Assembly: GCF_006715165.1 (NCBI RefSeq)
Contig: NZ_VFMS01000001.1
Coordinates: forward strand, 2,914,001-2,978,000
Source of the DNA: Arthrobacter sp. SLBN-122
GTDB lineage: Bacteria > Actinomycetota > Actinomycetes > Actinomycetales > Micrococcaceae
DNA: 64,000 nt
Direction of reading: 5' to 3'
In this document: positions 26,835 to 36,878 of the stretch, one piece after another
How the letters are laid out: each line of letters starts with the position of its first letter
How positions within the stretch are numbered: position 1 is the stretch's first letter
The notes under the pieces: model-generated
What the model was told of the DNA's origin: nothing
Seen by the model: only the letters and a program-made list of their open reading frames with translations
Databases searched by the model: none
Translations under genes and position numbers: made by a program

Positions 26835-28340
26835 CTAGGGCCTCCAGGCCACGTACTGGACCTCCTCGAACTCCTCGAGGCCCAAACTTGATCCTTCCCG
26901 GCCCAGGCCGGACTGCTTGGCCCCGCCCATGGGGGCGAAGGCGACAGAGGGCAGGGGATCGTTGACCCCCACAATGCCGGCTTCGAGGCGTTCGGGGATA
27001 TCCCAGCCGCGCTTGGGGCTGCTGCTCCATACGTAGGCGGCCAGGCCCATCTCGGTGGCGTTGGCCTTGCGAACGGCGTCCTCTTCCGAGGAAAAAGTGA
27101 CGACGCCGGCCGCCGGGCCGAACACTTCCTCGGTCACCAGTGGTGCGTCGTCGGGGACGTCCGTGAGCAGCGTGGGTGCCATGAAGGCGCCCTGCCCGGG
27201 GACATCGGTCCGCTGCGTGACGCGCCGGGCGCCTCGGCTGAGGGCGTCATCCACCAGCGCCTGCACCGCGGACACCCTTTCGGCGTCGATCACGGGACCG
27301 AGGTCCGGAACCGGTGCGCCGTCGTCGGGAACTCCATGCCCAACGGTCATCGCATCAAAGCGGGCGCCCAGCTTCCGGGCGAACTCCGCGGCGATGCTGT
27401 CCTGGACCAGGAACCGGTTGGCGGCCACGCAGGACTGGCCGGTGTTGCGGAGCCGGCCCAGCACGGCACCTTCGACCGCGGCGTCCAGGTCGGCGTCCTC
27501 GAACACGATGAAAGGTGCGTTGCCACCCAGTTCCAGCAGCGGCCGGACCACGCGCTGGGAAGCCGAAACCATGATCTGCCGCCCCACCCCGGTGGAACCG
27601 GTGAAACTGACCGCCCTGACCGCCGGGTGGGACATCAGGGCCCCGGTGATTTCGCGGGAGGGCCCATGGACCAGGTTGACCACCCCGGCGGGGAAGCCGG
27701 CGTCATGCAGGACCTCGAAGAGTCCAGTGGCAGCCAACGGGGCCTTTTCGGAGACCCTGCCCACCACCGTGCAGCCAGCCGCGAGCATCGCAGCCAGCTT
27801 CCGGGCCTGGATGGACACCGGGAAGTTCCAGGGCGTGAGGCTCAGGGCCACGCCGATGGGCCTGCGGCTGCTGAGATGGCGGCGGCCCTGGAGCTCGGGC
27901 GGGCTGACGGTGCCGGTGGCACGGCGCGCTTCCTCGGCAAACCAGCGGAAGTACTCCACCGAGAAGTCCACCTCGCCCTGTGCTTCGGGCAGCCGCTTGC
28001 CCGCCTCGAGCGCCAGGGTGTGTGCGAGTTCGTCGCGGCGTTCGGCCAGGAGGTCGGCGGCGTTGCGCAGCAGGTCTGCCCGGTGCCGGACCGTGGTGCG
28101 GGACCAGGAACCAAAAGCCTCGGCGGCGGCGTCCGCGGCTCTGGTGGCGTCTTCGGCCCCGCCCCAGGCCACCTCGCCTACGGTGCTGCCGTTGCCCGGG
28201 TCAATCACGTCCTTGGTGGTTCTGGCGGCGTGCCATGTGCCGTTCACGAGGTGCCGGGCTGATTTGAGGTTCACTGGGTGCCTTTCGTTGGCTGGAAATT
28301 GTACGCCGGGCGCAAAGCCAGGCGCCGTCGTCGTACTCAT
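26835..28340 (-). CDS. NAD(P)-dependent aldehyde dehydrogenase, probable sulfolactaldehyde dehydrogenase
   Basis: 501 aa, GabD-like. Catalytic residues are present: N172 (TPWNFP), E270 (LLELGGNAPF) and C304 (NTGQSC). The glycine motif is FTGSTGVG. In sulfoglycolysis this family oxidises 3-sulfolactaldehyde to 3-sulfolactate. One oddity is that the usual cofactor motif V-x-K-P-(S/A)-E reads VGRVSE at 193-198, replacing the nucleotide-binding lysine by arginine and the proline by valine. The gene overlaps the preceding permease by 4 bp (ATGA). Succinate semialdehyde dehydrogenase is the alternative annotation, disfavoured by the operon. Confidence 0.85.
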   Translation of the reverse strand: MSTTTAPGFAPGVQFPANERHPVNLKSARHLVNGTWHAARTTKDVIDPGNGSTVGEVAWGGAEDATRAADAAAEAFGSWSRTTVRHRADLLRNAADLLAERRDELAHTLALEAGKRLPEAQGEVDFSVEYFRWFAEEARRATGTVSPPELQGRRHLSSRRPIGVALSLTPWNFPVSIQARKLAAMLAAGCTVVGRVSEKAPLAATGLFEVLHDAGFPAGVVNLVHGPSREITGALMSHPAVRAVSFTGSTGVGRQIMVSASQRVVRPLLELGGNAPFIVFEDADLDAAVEGAVLGRLRNTGQSCVAANRFLVQDSIAAEFARKLGARFDAMTVGHGVPDDGAPVPDLGPVIDAERVSAVQALVDDALSRGARRVTQRTDVPGQGAFMAPTLLTDVPDDAPLVTEEVFGPAAGVVTFSSEEDAVRKANATEMGLAAYVWSSSPKRGWDIPERLEAGIVGVNDPLPSVAFAPMGGAKQSGLGREGSSLGLEEFEEVQYVAWRP

Positions 28341-29152
28341 CCCTTACTCGCGCCTGCGGTGATGCCGGCCACGAAGTAGCGCTGGAGGAAGACGTAGGCC
28401 ACCACCACGGGCAGGGACGCCAGGATGACGCCGGCGAACAGCAGCGGGTAGTTGGTCTGGAACTCGCCCTGGAAGCTCAACAGCGCCAGCGGCAGGGTGC
28501 GGTTGCCGGGGGTTTGGATGAACAGCAGCGGGTACAGCAGTTCGTTCCAGTGGATGACGAACAGGAAGATCGCGGCGGCGGCGATGGAGGGGGCGGACAG
28601 CGGCAAGGCGATGGAGGCGTAGGTCTTCCACGGCCCGCTGCCGTCGATGGAGGATGCTTCATAGAGTTCCTTGGGCAGGGTCCGCATGAACCCGCCCAGG
28701 ATGAACACGGCGATGGGAAGCGTGGACACCAGGTTGGCCAGGATCAGGCCGCCCAGGTTGTCCAGCAGGCCCAGCCGGCCGAAGAGCACGTACAGCGGCA
28801 CCATGTTGGCCTGCGCCGGGATGGCCATGCCCAGCACCAAAAAGCCGAAGATGGCCCAGGACATGAACCCCTTCAATCGGGACACTCCATAGCCGGCCAG
28901 GCTGGCCAGGAACAGGGTCAGTGGCACGGAGATGCCGGTGACGATGACGCTGTTGACGAAGGACGAGCCCAGGTTCTGGCCGCCTACCACTTCGGCAAAG
29001 TTATCGGCGGAGGGGGAGTGGGGCAGGCTGAAAGGCCCGGCGAACAGTTCCTGCGTGGTCTTGAAACTGCCGAAGGCCACTACGGTAAGCGGAACGATGA
29101 TGATGACCGCATAGATGGCCAGGATGGCGCGGCGGCTTAGCGAGGTGAGCAT
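28337..29152 (-). CDS. ABC sugar transporter permease, MalG type
   Basis: 271 aa, six predicted membrane helices. The EAA loop that contacts the ATPase is visible as ELYEASSIDGSGPWKTYASI, followed by ALPLSAPSI. It pairs with the MalF-type permease 4 bp upstream and the lipoprotein gene before it. No ATPase gene is present in the cluster. The assembled importer would bring in sulfoquinovose or its glycosides, inferred from context. Confidence 0.92.
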   Translation of the reverse strand: MLTSLSRRAILAIYAVIIIVPLTVVAFGSFKTTQELFAGPFSLPHSPSADNFAEVVGGQNLGSSFVNSVIVTGISVPLTLFLASLAGYGVSRLKGFMSWAIFGFLVLGMAIPAQANMVPLYVLFGRLGLLDNLGGLILANLVSTLPIAVFILGGFMRTLPKELYEASSIDGSGPWKTYASIALPLSAPSIAAAAIFLFVIHWNELLYPLLFIQTPGNRTLPLALLSFQGEFQTNYPLLFAGVILASLPVVVAYVFLQRYFVAGITAGASKG

Positions 29153-29156
29153 GCTG

Positions 29157-30113
29157 CTATTCCCCCTTCGGGGTCAGCCGGAGCAGGCGGCGCTGAAGCC
29201 ACGTGACCAGGGCGATCATCGCCATGAAGATGATCGACTGGGCGGCGGCGTAGCCGAACTCCGAGTTGGCAAAGGTGCTGTAAATGCGGGTGGACAAGAT
29301 GTCCAGCGAGCTCTTGGGCGGGTTGCCCGCGATGCCCAGGATCAGGTCGAACGCCTTGAACGACTGCACGGTGGTATAGGCCACCACAATGGAGGTGGCG
29401 GGGGCCACGAACGGCCAAGTAATGGACTTGAACTGCTGCCACTTGTTGGCCCCGTCCATTTCCGCTGCTTCATAGAGTTCCCGCGGGATGGCCTGCAGCC
29501 CGGCGATGTAGACCACCATCATCTGGCCCGAGTGGAACCACACCTGGGTGACAGCCACCCAATAGAGGGCCTGCGCGTCGTTGCCGAGGTAGGCGCCGCC
29601 GTCCACCCCAACGGTTCGAAGGACAGAATTGGCCAGCCCGAAGTTGGGGTCGTAGATGAACTTCCAGATGAAGGCCACCGATACGGAGGACAGGATGGTG
29701 GGGAAGAAGAACAGGGCACGGAGCAGGATGCTGCCCCGCGAATTCTTCGTCAGGAGCAGGGCGAGGATCAGCGAGAAGAACGTCTGCGCGATCACCACCA
29801 GCAGCACGAACTTCAGGTTGTTGGTCAGGGCGTTGGTGAACAGCGAGTCGTTGGTGAACGCGCGGATGAAGTTGTCCAGGCCCACGTAGTTGAATGCCGC
29901 GGAGAAGCCGTTCCAGTCGGTGATGGCGTATTGGAAGGCCTGCAGCGTGGGCATCACCAGGAAGAACGCAATGACGGCGACGGCGGGGAGCGGGAACAGG
30001 TACAGTGCCGGATTCACCCGGGTGGGGGAGCGGCGGCGCACCTTGGGAGCGTTCGCGGCGGCCTGACTGTCCGGTGCCTTGTGCTTGGCGGCGGTTCCGG
30101 GATGGATGCTCAT
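29157..30113 (-). CDS. ABC sugar transporter permease, MalF type
   Basis: 318 aa. A cytoplasmic N-terminal segment with many basic residues (KVRRRSPTRVNPAL) precedes six helices. The EAA loop is ELYEAAEMDGANKWQQFKSI. Its start codon overlaps the stop of the binding-protein gene by 4 bp (ATGA), indicating coupled translation. It is the partner of the MalG-type permease downstream. Confidence 0.92.
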   Translation of the reverse strand: MSIHPGTAAKHKAPDSQAAANAPKVRRRSPTRVNPALYLFPLPAVAVIAFFLVMPTLQAFQYAITDWNGFSAAFNYVGLDNFIRAFTNDSLFTNALTNNLKFVLLVVIAQTFFSLILALLLTKNSRGSILLRALFFFPTILSSVSVAFIWKFIYDPNFGLANSVLRTVGVDGGAYLGNDAQALYWVAVTQVWFHSGQMMVVYIAGLQAIPRELYEAAEMDGANKWQQFKSITWPFVAPATSIVVAYTTVQSFKAFDLILGIAGNPPKSSLDILSTRIYSTFANSEFGYAAAQSIIFMAMIALVTWLQRRLLRLTPKGE

Positions 30114-31399
30114 AGCCGTTCGTCAACAATCTTCTGGGCGGCAGCGGCTGCCTGCTCAGGGCTGGTGCCCGAGATGACGGCGGTGGCGCTGGCTTCCACC
30201 GCGTTGCGGACATCGAGGTTGTTGAACTGGAAGCGGGCTGCGAGCGCCGTCTTCTTCTGCAGCCAGGGGCTCAGCCGCTTCAGGTCCGGGTTGGTGTACT
30301 CCACCTTGTCCACGGACACGTGCTGGGCTGTCTGGTTGGCGTAGTAGCCGGCGTTCTCCGGCTCGGAGAGGAAATCGATCCAGGCTGCCGCGGCGGCCTG
30401 GTTCTTGCTGGCCGAGTTGACGCCCAGGATGAAGGTGGCGTTGTAGGCGCCCTCATACTTGCCGTTGCCGTCCGAGGTGGTGTTGGGGAACACCAGGTCG
30501 ATGGGGAACTTGGCGCCGAGTCCGCGGACCGCGGCGAGGTGGTACGAGCCGGTGGCCAGCATGGCGGCCTTGCCCTGGGAGAACAGGTTCTGTGCCGGCT
30601 CCACCGCGGTGCCCGTGGCGTTGGGCTGCACGAAGGGCGTCAGGTCCTTGTACTGGTTGAGCATCTTGATGAACCAGTCGTCGGTGCACTTGAGCTTGCC
30701 CTGTTCAATCTGCGCGCACATGTCGTCAACGGGGGCGTTGTTGGCAATCATGCAGTTGAACAGCTGGCCGCCGTTGCCCACATCGCCGCCCGGCCAGGAG
30801 ATGGGGATGACGCCGGCGGAGGCCAGCTTTTCGCACATCCCCAGGAAGGCGTCCCAGTTCTTCGGGGCGGTCTCCGCCCCGGCCTTGTCGAAAATGTCGA
30901 GGTTGGCCATGGGCATGGGGAAGACCACCTGGTAGGGCAGGCCTAGCTGGCTGTCGCCGTTCTGGCCGGCCGACAGCAGCCCCTTCTGGTAGTTCTTCAC
31001 TGCCTGGCTGTCTTTCAGCTCAGTGTAGATCCCGGCTTCGGTGAAGTTCTTGAACTGGGCGCCGCGGAAGGTGGCGAAGGCGTCGCCGATGGAGCCGCCG
31101 CGCAGCTTCTGCAGGGCCTGGGCGTTGTAGTCGTTGGAGGTGGAGATGTCCTGGGCGATCTCCATGCCGTCGTGCTTTGCCACGAAGCGCTTGATGAGCT
31201 CGTCAAACACGGCTTTGTCCTCGCCGCGCCAGTGCGCGAAGGAGACCTTGCCGGTGATCGCGCCCGTTGATGGGGCGGCCGGTCCGCTGGCGCCTCCGGG
31301 TGCGGTGGAACCGCCTGGCCCGGCGCACGCCGCCGCGGTGGCGCCGAAGCCCAGGGCGCCGAGAATGGCCATGGCCTGCCTGCGTGAAATCTGACTCAC
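30110..31399 (-). CDS. Extracellular sugar-binding lipoprotein of the ABC importer
   Basis: 429 aa. The N-terminus SRRQAMAILGALGFGATAAA ends in a lipobox-like cysteine (AACAGP); the leading SRR suggests possible Tat export. The mature part is a family 1 solute-binding protein (KVSFAHWRGEDKAVFDELIK, later WIDFLSEPENAGYYANQ). It delivers the substrate to the two permeases encoded downstream. A specific sulfonate-binding site cannot be identified by eye. The 89 bp between this gene and the aldolase gene upstream may allow an internal promoter. Confidence 0.9.
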   Translation of the reverse strand: MSQISRRQAMAILGALGFGATAAACAGPGGSTAPGGASGPAAPSTGAITGKVSFAHWRGEDKAVFDELIKRFVAKHDGMEIAQDISTSNDYNAQALQKLRGGSIGDAFATFRGAQFKNFTEAGIYTELKDSQAVKNYQKGLLSAGQNGDSQLGLPYQVVFPMPMANLDIFDKAGAETAPKNWDAFLGMCEKLASAGVIPISWPGGDVGNGGQLFNCMIANNAPVDDMCAQIEQGKLKCTDDWFIKMLNQYKDLTPFVQPNATGTAVEPAQNLFSQGKAAMLATGSYHLAAVRGLGAKFPIDLVFPNTTSDGNGKYEGAYNATFILGVNSASKNQAAAAAWIDFLSEPENAGYYANQTAQHVSVDKVEYTNPDLKRLSPWLQKKTALAARFQFNNLDVRNAVEASATAVISGTSPEQAAAAAQKIVDERL

Positions 31400-31488
31400 A
31401 ATAATCTCCTCGTTGAGTGTTTGCTGTGCCTTGTTTGCTTGCTACAGAGAGGGGTTGCCCCGGCTACGTTTCGGCGCTCCAACCGCGC

Positions 31489-32373
31489 CTAGGCGTGGGT
31501 CCGTTGGCTGGAAACGACGTCGTCCACCACGGCGCAGAGGCGCTGCAGCCGCCGGACGGCGTCCGTGGAAAGGGATTCGACGACGTCGGGGGCTCCAATG
31601 CAGGAGGCCCACACGGCGCGTCCGGAGAGGAAGCCGCTGGCGCCTTCCAGGCAGGCCCAGCGGACGGCGTCGGGGAAGACGTCTTCGGGGACACCCGAGG
31701 ACAGGACCACCCAAGGCCCGTCGATGGCCTTGGTCAGTTCGGCGCACGCGGCCCGGACCTCGGCTTCGGAGGCCTGGCCCTTGAAGGGGACCTCTGCCTT
31801 GTAGAGGTCGGCGCCCAGGCTGCCGAGTTCCTTGGCAGCGGCGAGGATGCCGGCGTTCCAGTCGAAGTCGCCGCCAGCAAGGGGCTTGCGGGAGACGGGT
31901 TCGATGATGCTGATCAGTCCGGCGGACCGGCAGCTCTCCACGAATTCGCGGACCATGGACACCCGGCCCTCGGCGGGCTCGTCGGGGCGGTAGAGCACCA
32001 GCAGCTTGAGGGCCTTGGCGCCGAGGGCCTTGTACTTGTGCGGCTCCACCAGGGGGTCGATGGTCACTTCGCCCACCAGCTCGTCGTGCGCGGACTCGAA
32101 GTGGTCCGCCGAGGCGATGAGTCCGCAGCCGGGGTCCACGACGCCGGCCTCGATGGCCTGGTCAAGGGCAAACTGCCGGTCGATGAGGATTCCCGAGGCA
32201 TAGGGGCTGAGGATCCGGGCGGCCTCCAGCTTGAAGTCCTGCAGGTCCTGGTCGGTAACGGGCTTGTCCGTGTGCTCGGCGAACATGTTGCGCATGGCTT
32301 CGCGCTGGTCCACCGCGAGCATCGCGAAGGCGCCTGAGGGGCGCTGCAGGGGGGAAAGGTCGGTGTGGCTCAT
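31489..32373 (-). CDS. Class I aldolase, LacD/YihT family, probable 6-deoxy-6-sulfofructose-1-phosphate aldolase
   Basis: 294 aa, the size of YihT. The barrel begins with FAMLAVDQREAMRNMF. The Schiff-base lysine is K192 in GADLYKAEVPFKG. The phosphate-binding LSSGV motif follows. R252 in SGRAVW occupies the position of the arginine that binds the sulfonate in YihT proteins. The enzyme would split sulfofructose 1-phosphate into dihydroxyacetone phosphate and sulfolactaldehyde. Tagatose-bisphosphate aldolase is the alternative. It lies between the kinase gene (32 bp upstream) and the importer genes. Confidence 0.85.
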   Translation of the reverse strand: MSHTDLSPLQRPSGAFAMLAVDQREAMRNMFAEHTDKPVTDQDLQDFKLEAARILSPYASGILIDRQFALDQAIEAGVVDPGCGLIASADHFESAHDELVGEVTIDPLVEPHKYKALGAKALKLLVLYRPDEPAEGRVSMVREFVESCRSAGLISIIEPVSRKPLAGGDFDWNAGILAAAKELGSLGADLYKAEVPFKGQASEAEVRAACAELTKAIDGPWVVLSSGVPEDVFPDAVRWACLEGASGFLSGRAVWASCIGAPDVVESLSTDAVRRLQRLCAVVDDVVSSQRTHA

Positions 32374-32405
32374 GGGCTGCTTCTTTCAGCTGGCTGGTGA
32401 TATGG

Positions 32406-33320
32406 CTAGGCAGGTTGGTTGGTGGCAAGTTCGGAGGTGACGGCCTGGTGCGGGATGGCTGAGCGGCCGTCCAGCCCGGCGCAGGATGCGGCGGCGGTGC
32501 GGCCGGCGAACGCGGCGGCGTCCACCAGCGGGAGCCCGGCCGCGACGGCGGCGAGGAGCGCCCCGTGGTACACGTCGCCGGCGCCCAGGGTGGAAACGAT
32601 CTCTGCCGGCGTGGCCGGCACGTGGACCGGTTCACCGCCGCGTTCCATAACCCAGGCACCTTCGGAGCCGGCGGTGGCGACGACGGCGGCGGCGCCGTCG
32701 TCGAGCGCTTTGCCCAGGAGGGCCTCGGGGGAGAGGTCCGCCCCGTACTCTGCCTGGAGCCTTTCGATGGTGGGTACATACAATGCGACGCCCCGGGGGC
32801 TGAAGGCGGGAATCGGGTTGCCCGCGTCAACACTGATGTTCAGGGTCGCAGGGTTGAAGCCGGGCACCGAGGCGACGGCATTCCAGCCCAGGTGGTCCGT
32901 GTGGACCCAGGCCGCAGACTGCAGCAGCTCTGTAAAGCGGCTGGCGGCGGGAAAGGTGACGGGCGGCACCGGCCGGGTGACGATGGCCCGGCTTTCGGTG
33001 GCCCGGCTGACGATGATCACGCTGGCGCCGGTCTTGACGCCGGGATCGCGGATGACGGCGGAGGTGTCCACGCCCTCGGCCTCAAGGCCGTGGATGATGC
33101 GGTCACCCTCCTCGTCGGTGCCCAAGACGCCTGCAAAGGCGGTCTTGGCTCCGGCCCGGGCGGCTGCGACGGCTGCAGTAGCAGCGGGGCCGCCGCCGGC
33201 CGTCGCAAAGTCGGTGGCAACCGTGCGGCTGTCCGCGGCGGGGTAATCCTGCACCAGGGCAATGGAGTCAAGAGTGGCGCATCCTACAAAGAGCAGGGTT
33301 CCAGTTGACGGTTGGGGCAC
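32406..33320 (-). CDS. PfkB-family sugar kinase, probable 6-deoxy-6-sulfofructose kinase (YihV-like)
   Basis: 304 aa from the GTG at 33320, chosen because GAGGTGG lies just upstream. A start further upstream would overlap the promoter. PfkB signatures are GGGPAATAAVAAARAGAKTA near residue 42 and the active-site GAGD at 246-249 (D249 is the catalytic base). It would phosphorylate sulfofructose at C1 using ATP. It is the first gene of the eight-gene minus-strand operon. Ribokinase or fructokinase activity cannot be excluded from sequence, but the YihS- and YihT-like partners favour the sulfosugar. Confidence 0.85.
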   Translation of the reverse strand: MPQPSTGTLLFVGCATLDSIALVQDYPAADSRTVATDFATAGGGPAATAAVAAARAGAKTAFAGVLGTDEEGDRIIHGLEAEGVDTSAVIRDPGVKTGASVIIVSRATESRAIVTRPVPPVTFPAASRFTELLQSAAWVHTDHLGWNAVASVPGFNPATLNISVDAGNPIPAFSPRGVALYVPTIERLQAEYGADLSPEALLGKALDDGAAAVVATAGSEGAWVMERGGEPVHVPATPAEIVSTLGAGDVYHGALLAAVAAGLPLVDAAAFAGRTAAASCAGLDGRSAIPHQAVTSELATNQPA

Positions 33321-33337
33321 GTTCCACCTCGTTGTAG

Positions 33338-34603
<1,266 letters not shown>

Positions 34604-34612
34604 GAAGATACG

Positions 34613-34628
34613 TGTTGGAATTGCAACA
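34613..34628. promoter_or_regulatory. Second TGTTG-N6-CAACA operator, in front of the DeoR gene
   Basis: TGTTG-GAATTG-CAACA is a perfect 5+5 palindrome with the same six-base spacing as the site at 33372-33387. It lies between the Gfo/Idh/MocA stop codon and the regulator start. That position fits autoregulation or a roadblock within the transcript. Confidence 0.6.
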
Positions 34629-34673
34629 TCCCGCCAGGCTCCTGCCCGGCGCATTGGGGAGGGAGAACGGCCG

Positions 34674-35456
34674 ATGAGTACCGCACATGAAGAGGCGCCG
34701 CTGACACCCCGCCAGCGCACCATCCTGGACGAGCTGGGCCGGAGGGGGTTCATTTCGACGAACGACCTGGCGGAGACATTTGCCGTTTCCGACATGACCG
34801 TGCGGAGGGACACCCGCGTCTTGTCCAGGCGTGGACTGGCGCGGGTGGTCCACGGTGGCGTTAGTGCCGTGGACGGGCATGGGCAGAACGCAAACTTCGC
34901 GGCGCGCGTCCGTGAGGACGCCGACGCGAAGCTGCGGGTGGCCCGCGCCTGTCTATCGCTGGTCGGCGAGCGGGATGCCATCATCCTCGATGCCGGCACC
35001 ACCACCTACCAGATCGCGCAGGAACTCCCCACGTCCTTCACCGGCACCATCATCACGCACTCCGCGCCCGCCATTCAGCGCTGCCTGCAGCTGACGGCGG
35101 CACGCACCATCTGCCTGGGTGGGGAGTTGCTGCTTGACAGTCAGGCATTCAACGGCCCCATGACCATCAGCGCCGCCGCCGGGCTGCGTGCCAAGACAGC
35201 CTTCATCGGAGTCAGCGGCATCCATGACGAGGCCTTCTACATTGAGCGCGATGTCGAGCGCGCCACTAAGATCGCCCTTATGAATTCAGCGGAACAGGTG
35301 GTGGTGGTGGCAACCCACCAGAAGATGCTGCGGTACGCACTGGCGCGGCTGGAGGGTTTCGACGCCGTGGACATCCTGGTGACGGATGCGCCGCCGCCGC
35401 AGGAAATCGAGAATGCCTTGAGGGCCGCCAACGTCAAGCTGATGGTGGCCGCATGA
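34674..35456 (+). CDS. DeoR-family transcriptional regulator of the sulfoquinovose island
   Basis: 260 aa from the ATG at 34674, with GGGAGGGAG upstream. Residues 8-65 form the DeoR helix-turn-helix (LTPRQRTILDELGRRGFIST, NDLAETFAVSDMTVRRDTRV). The rest is the DeoRC sugar-phosphate sensor domain (DAIILDAGTTTYQIAQELP, GVSGIHDEAFYI). DeoR repressors typically respond to phosphorylated sugars, so sulfofructose 1-phosphate or a derived phosphate ester is a reasonable inducer. Two matching palindromes flank the upstream gene. The stop codon overlaps the next gene's start (ATGA). Confidence 0.9.
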   Translation: MSTAHEEAPLTPRQRTILDELGRRGFISTNDLAETFAVSDMTVRRDTRVLSRRGLARVVHGGVSAVDGHGQNANFAARVREDADAKLRVARACLSLVGERDAIILDAGTTTYQIAQELPTSFTGTIITHSAPAIQRCLQLTAARTICLGGELLLDSQAFNGPMTISAAAGLRAKTAFIGVSGIHDEAFYIERDVERATKIALMNSAEQVVVVATHQKMLRYALARLEGFDAVDILVTDAPPPQEIENALRAANVKLMVAA

Positions 35457-36370
35457 CCACCCGCCTGCGCGTCTGCCTGCCCGCCCAGAATCTGCTGGAC
35501 GCACTGGCGCCGATGGACGACGTCGACTTTGTCCTCTGGGACCTGACCGGGCCGGCGCCGGAAGGCCGGCTGGACCTGCTGGTCCCCGGCTACATGGGCA
35601 AACCGACGGCGCTCGCCGCGCTGGAGGGCGTCGACGTCGGGCTGGTGCAGAGCCAGTCCATCGGGTACGACGGCGTTGCCTCGGTGTTGCCGCCAGGCGT
35701 CACCTTCGCCAACGCGGCGGGAGTCCATGAGACGTCGACGGCGGAACTCGCCGTGGGCATGATGATCGCCGCCCAGCGTGGCATTCCGGACTTTGTCCGT
35801 AACCAGGAGGCTGGTGCCTGGGACAACAGCCAGCGGCCCAGCCTCGCCGACCGGCGCGTGCTGCTGGTGGGTTACGGCGGAGTGGGCAAGGCCATCGAGG
35901 CCCGGCTCCTGCCGTTCGAAACCGAGGTCACCCGGATGGCCAGCCGCGCCCGGGACGATGAGCGCGGCACCATCCTCGGGATTGACTCGCTCTACGAGCA
36001 GCTGCCGCTCCACGAGATTGTAGTGGTCAGCGTCCCCCTGAGCGAAGACACCCAGCAGTTGGTGGACGCGAAGTTCCTGGCCGCCATGCCGGACGGCGCC
36101 CTGCTGGTCAATATGGCCCGCGGTCCGGTAGCGGACACCGGGGCGGTGCTGGCCGAGACGTCAAGCGGGCGCCTCCGGGCGGCGCTGGACGTCACCGATC
36201 CGGAACCGCTGCCCGCTGACCATCCCTTGTGGATAACCCCCGGCGTGCTTATCACCCCGCACGTGGGCGGTGCCAGCTCGGCCATGTTCCCCCGGATGGT
36301 CCGGCTGCTCCGGAAGCAGATCGGTCTGCTGCTGGAGGGCAAGGACCCGGTGAACGTGGTCCTTCCTTAA
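35453..36370 (+). CDS. D-isomer-specific 2-hydroxyacid dehydrogenase family protein
   Basis: 305 aa, translationally coupled to the DeoR gene by an ATGA overlap. The NAD-binding domain has VLLVGYGGVGKAIEARL. The catalytic residues follow the family pattern: arginine in NMARGPVADT, glutamate in VTDPEPLPADHPLW, and histidine in ITPHVGG. Family members interconvert 2-hydroxy and 2-keto acids or reduce glyoxylate and hydroxypyruvate. A role on sulfolactate is possible because of its position, but nothing in the sequence proves it. It may simply be carried along downstream of the regulator. Confidence 0.85.
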   Translation: MTTRLRVCLPAQNLLDALAPMDDVDFVLWDLTGPAPEGRLDLLVPGYMGKPTALAALEGVDVGLVQSQSIGYDGVASVLPPGVTFANAAGVHETSTAELAVGMMIAAQRGIPDFVRNQEAGAWDNSQRPSLADRRVLLVGYGGVGKAIEARLLPFETEVTRMASRARDDERGTILGIDSLYEQLPLHEIVVVSVPLSEDTQQLVDAKFLAAMPDGALLVNMARGPVADTGAVLAETSSGRLRAALDVTDPEPLPADHPLWITPGVLITPHVGGASSAMFPRMVRLLRKQIGLLLEGKDPVNVVLP

Positions 36371-36401
36371 CCGCTGCGGCTCCGGCCCCTATGCTTGGCC
36401 C

Positions 36402-36869
36402 ATGTCCACATTTGAAGTCCGCCGCAGTACCGTCATCCCTGCCGCCGCCGAAGAGGTCTTTCCGCTGGTCAACAACTTCCACGAATGGACCGCATGGTCC
36501 CCATGGGAAACGATCGACCCCGGCATGAGCCGCCGCTACTTCGGCAGTGACTCCGGTGCGGGGGCAGGGTACGAATGGAGCGGCAACCGCAAGGCGGGCA
36601 GCGGCACCATGGAGATCGAGGAGTCCCTGCCTTCGAGCCTGGTCCGGATCCGGCTGCAGTTCACCAGGCCCTTCAAGGCACTGAATCCCACCACGTTCAG
36701 CTTCACCCCTGTCCAGGGCGGCACCGAGGTGACTTGGCGGATGACCGGGGAGAACAAGGGCATGGGCAGGGTGTTCGCGCTGTTCATGGACATGGACAAG
36801 ATGGTGGGTGGCGACTTCGAGCGGGGACTCGCAGCGTTGGCTTCCACCGTTGCGGCACGGAAGAGCTGA
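36402..36869 (+). CDS. SRPBCC family protein (polyketide cyclase/dehydrase-like)
   Basis: 155 aa. The helix-grip fold starts with FEVRRSTVIPAAAEEVFPLV and NNFHEWTAWSPWETID, and ends with a long helix (GGDFERGLAALASTVAARK). The WTAWSPWE and GNRKAGSGTMEIEE segments are typical of this group of potential lipid- or small-ligand-binding proteins. No enzymatic role can be named. It is followed 9 bp later by a DUF1801 gene, probably in one transcript. Confidence 0.85.
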   Translation: MSTFEVRRSTVIPAAAEEVFPLVNNFHEWTAWSPWETIDPGMSRRYFGSDSGAGAGYEWSGNRKAGSGTMEIEESLPSSLVRIRLQFTRPFKALNPTTFSFTPVQGGTEVTWRMTGENKGMGRVFALFMDMDKMVGGDFERGLAALASTVAARKS

Positions 36870-36878
36870 GGCGTCCAG

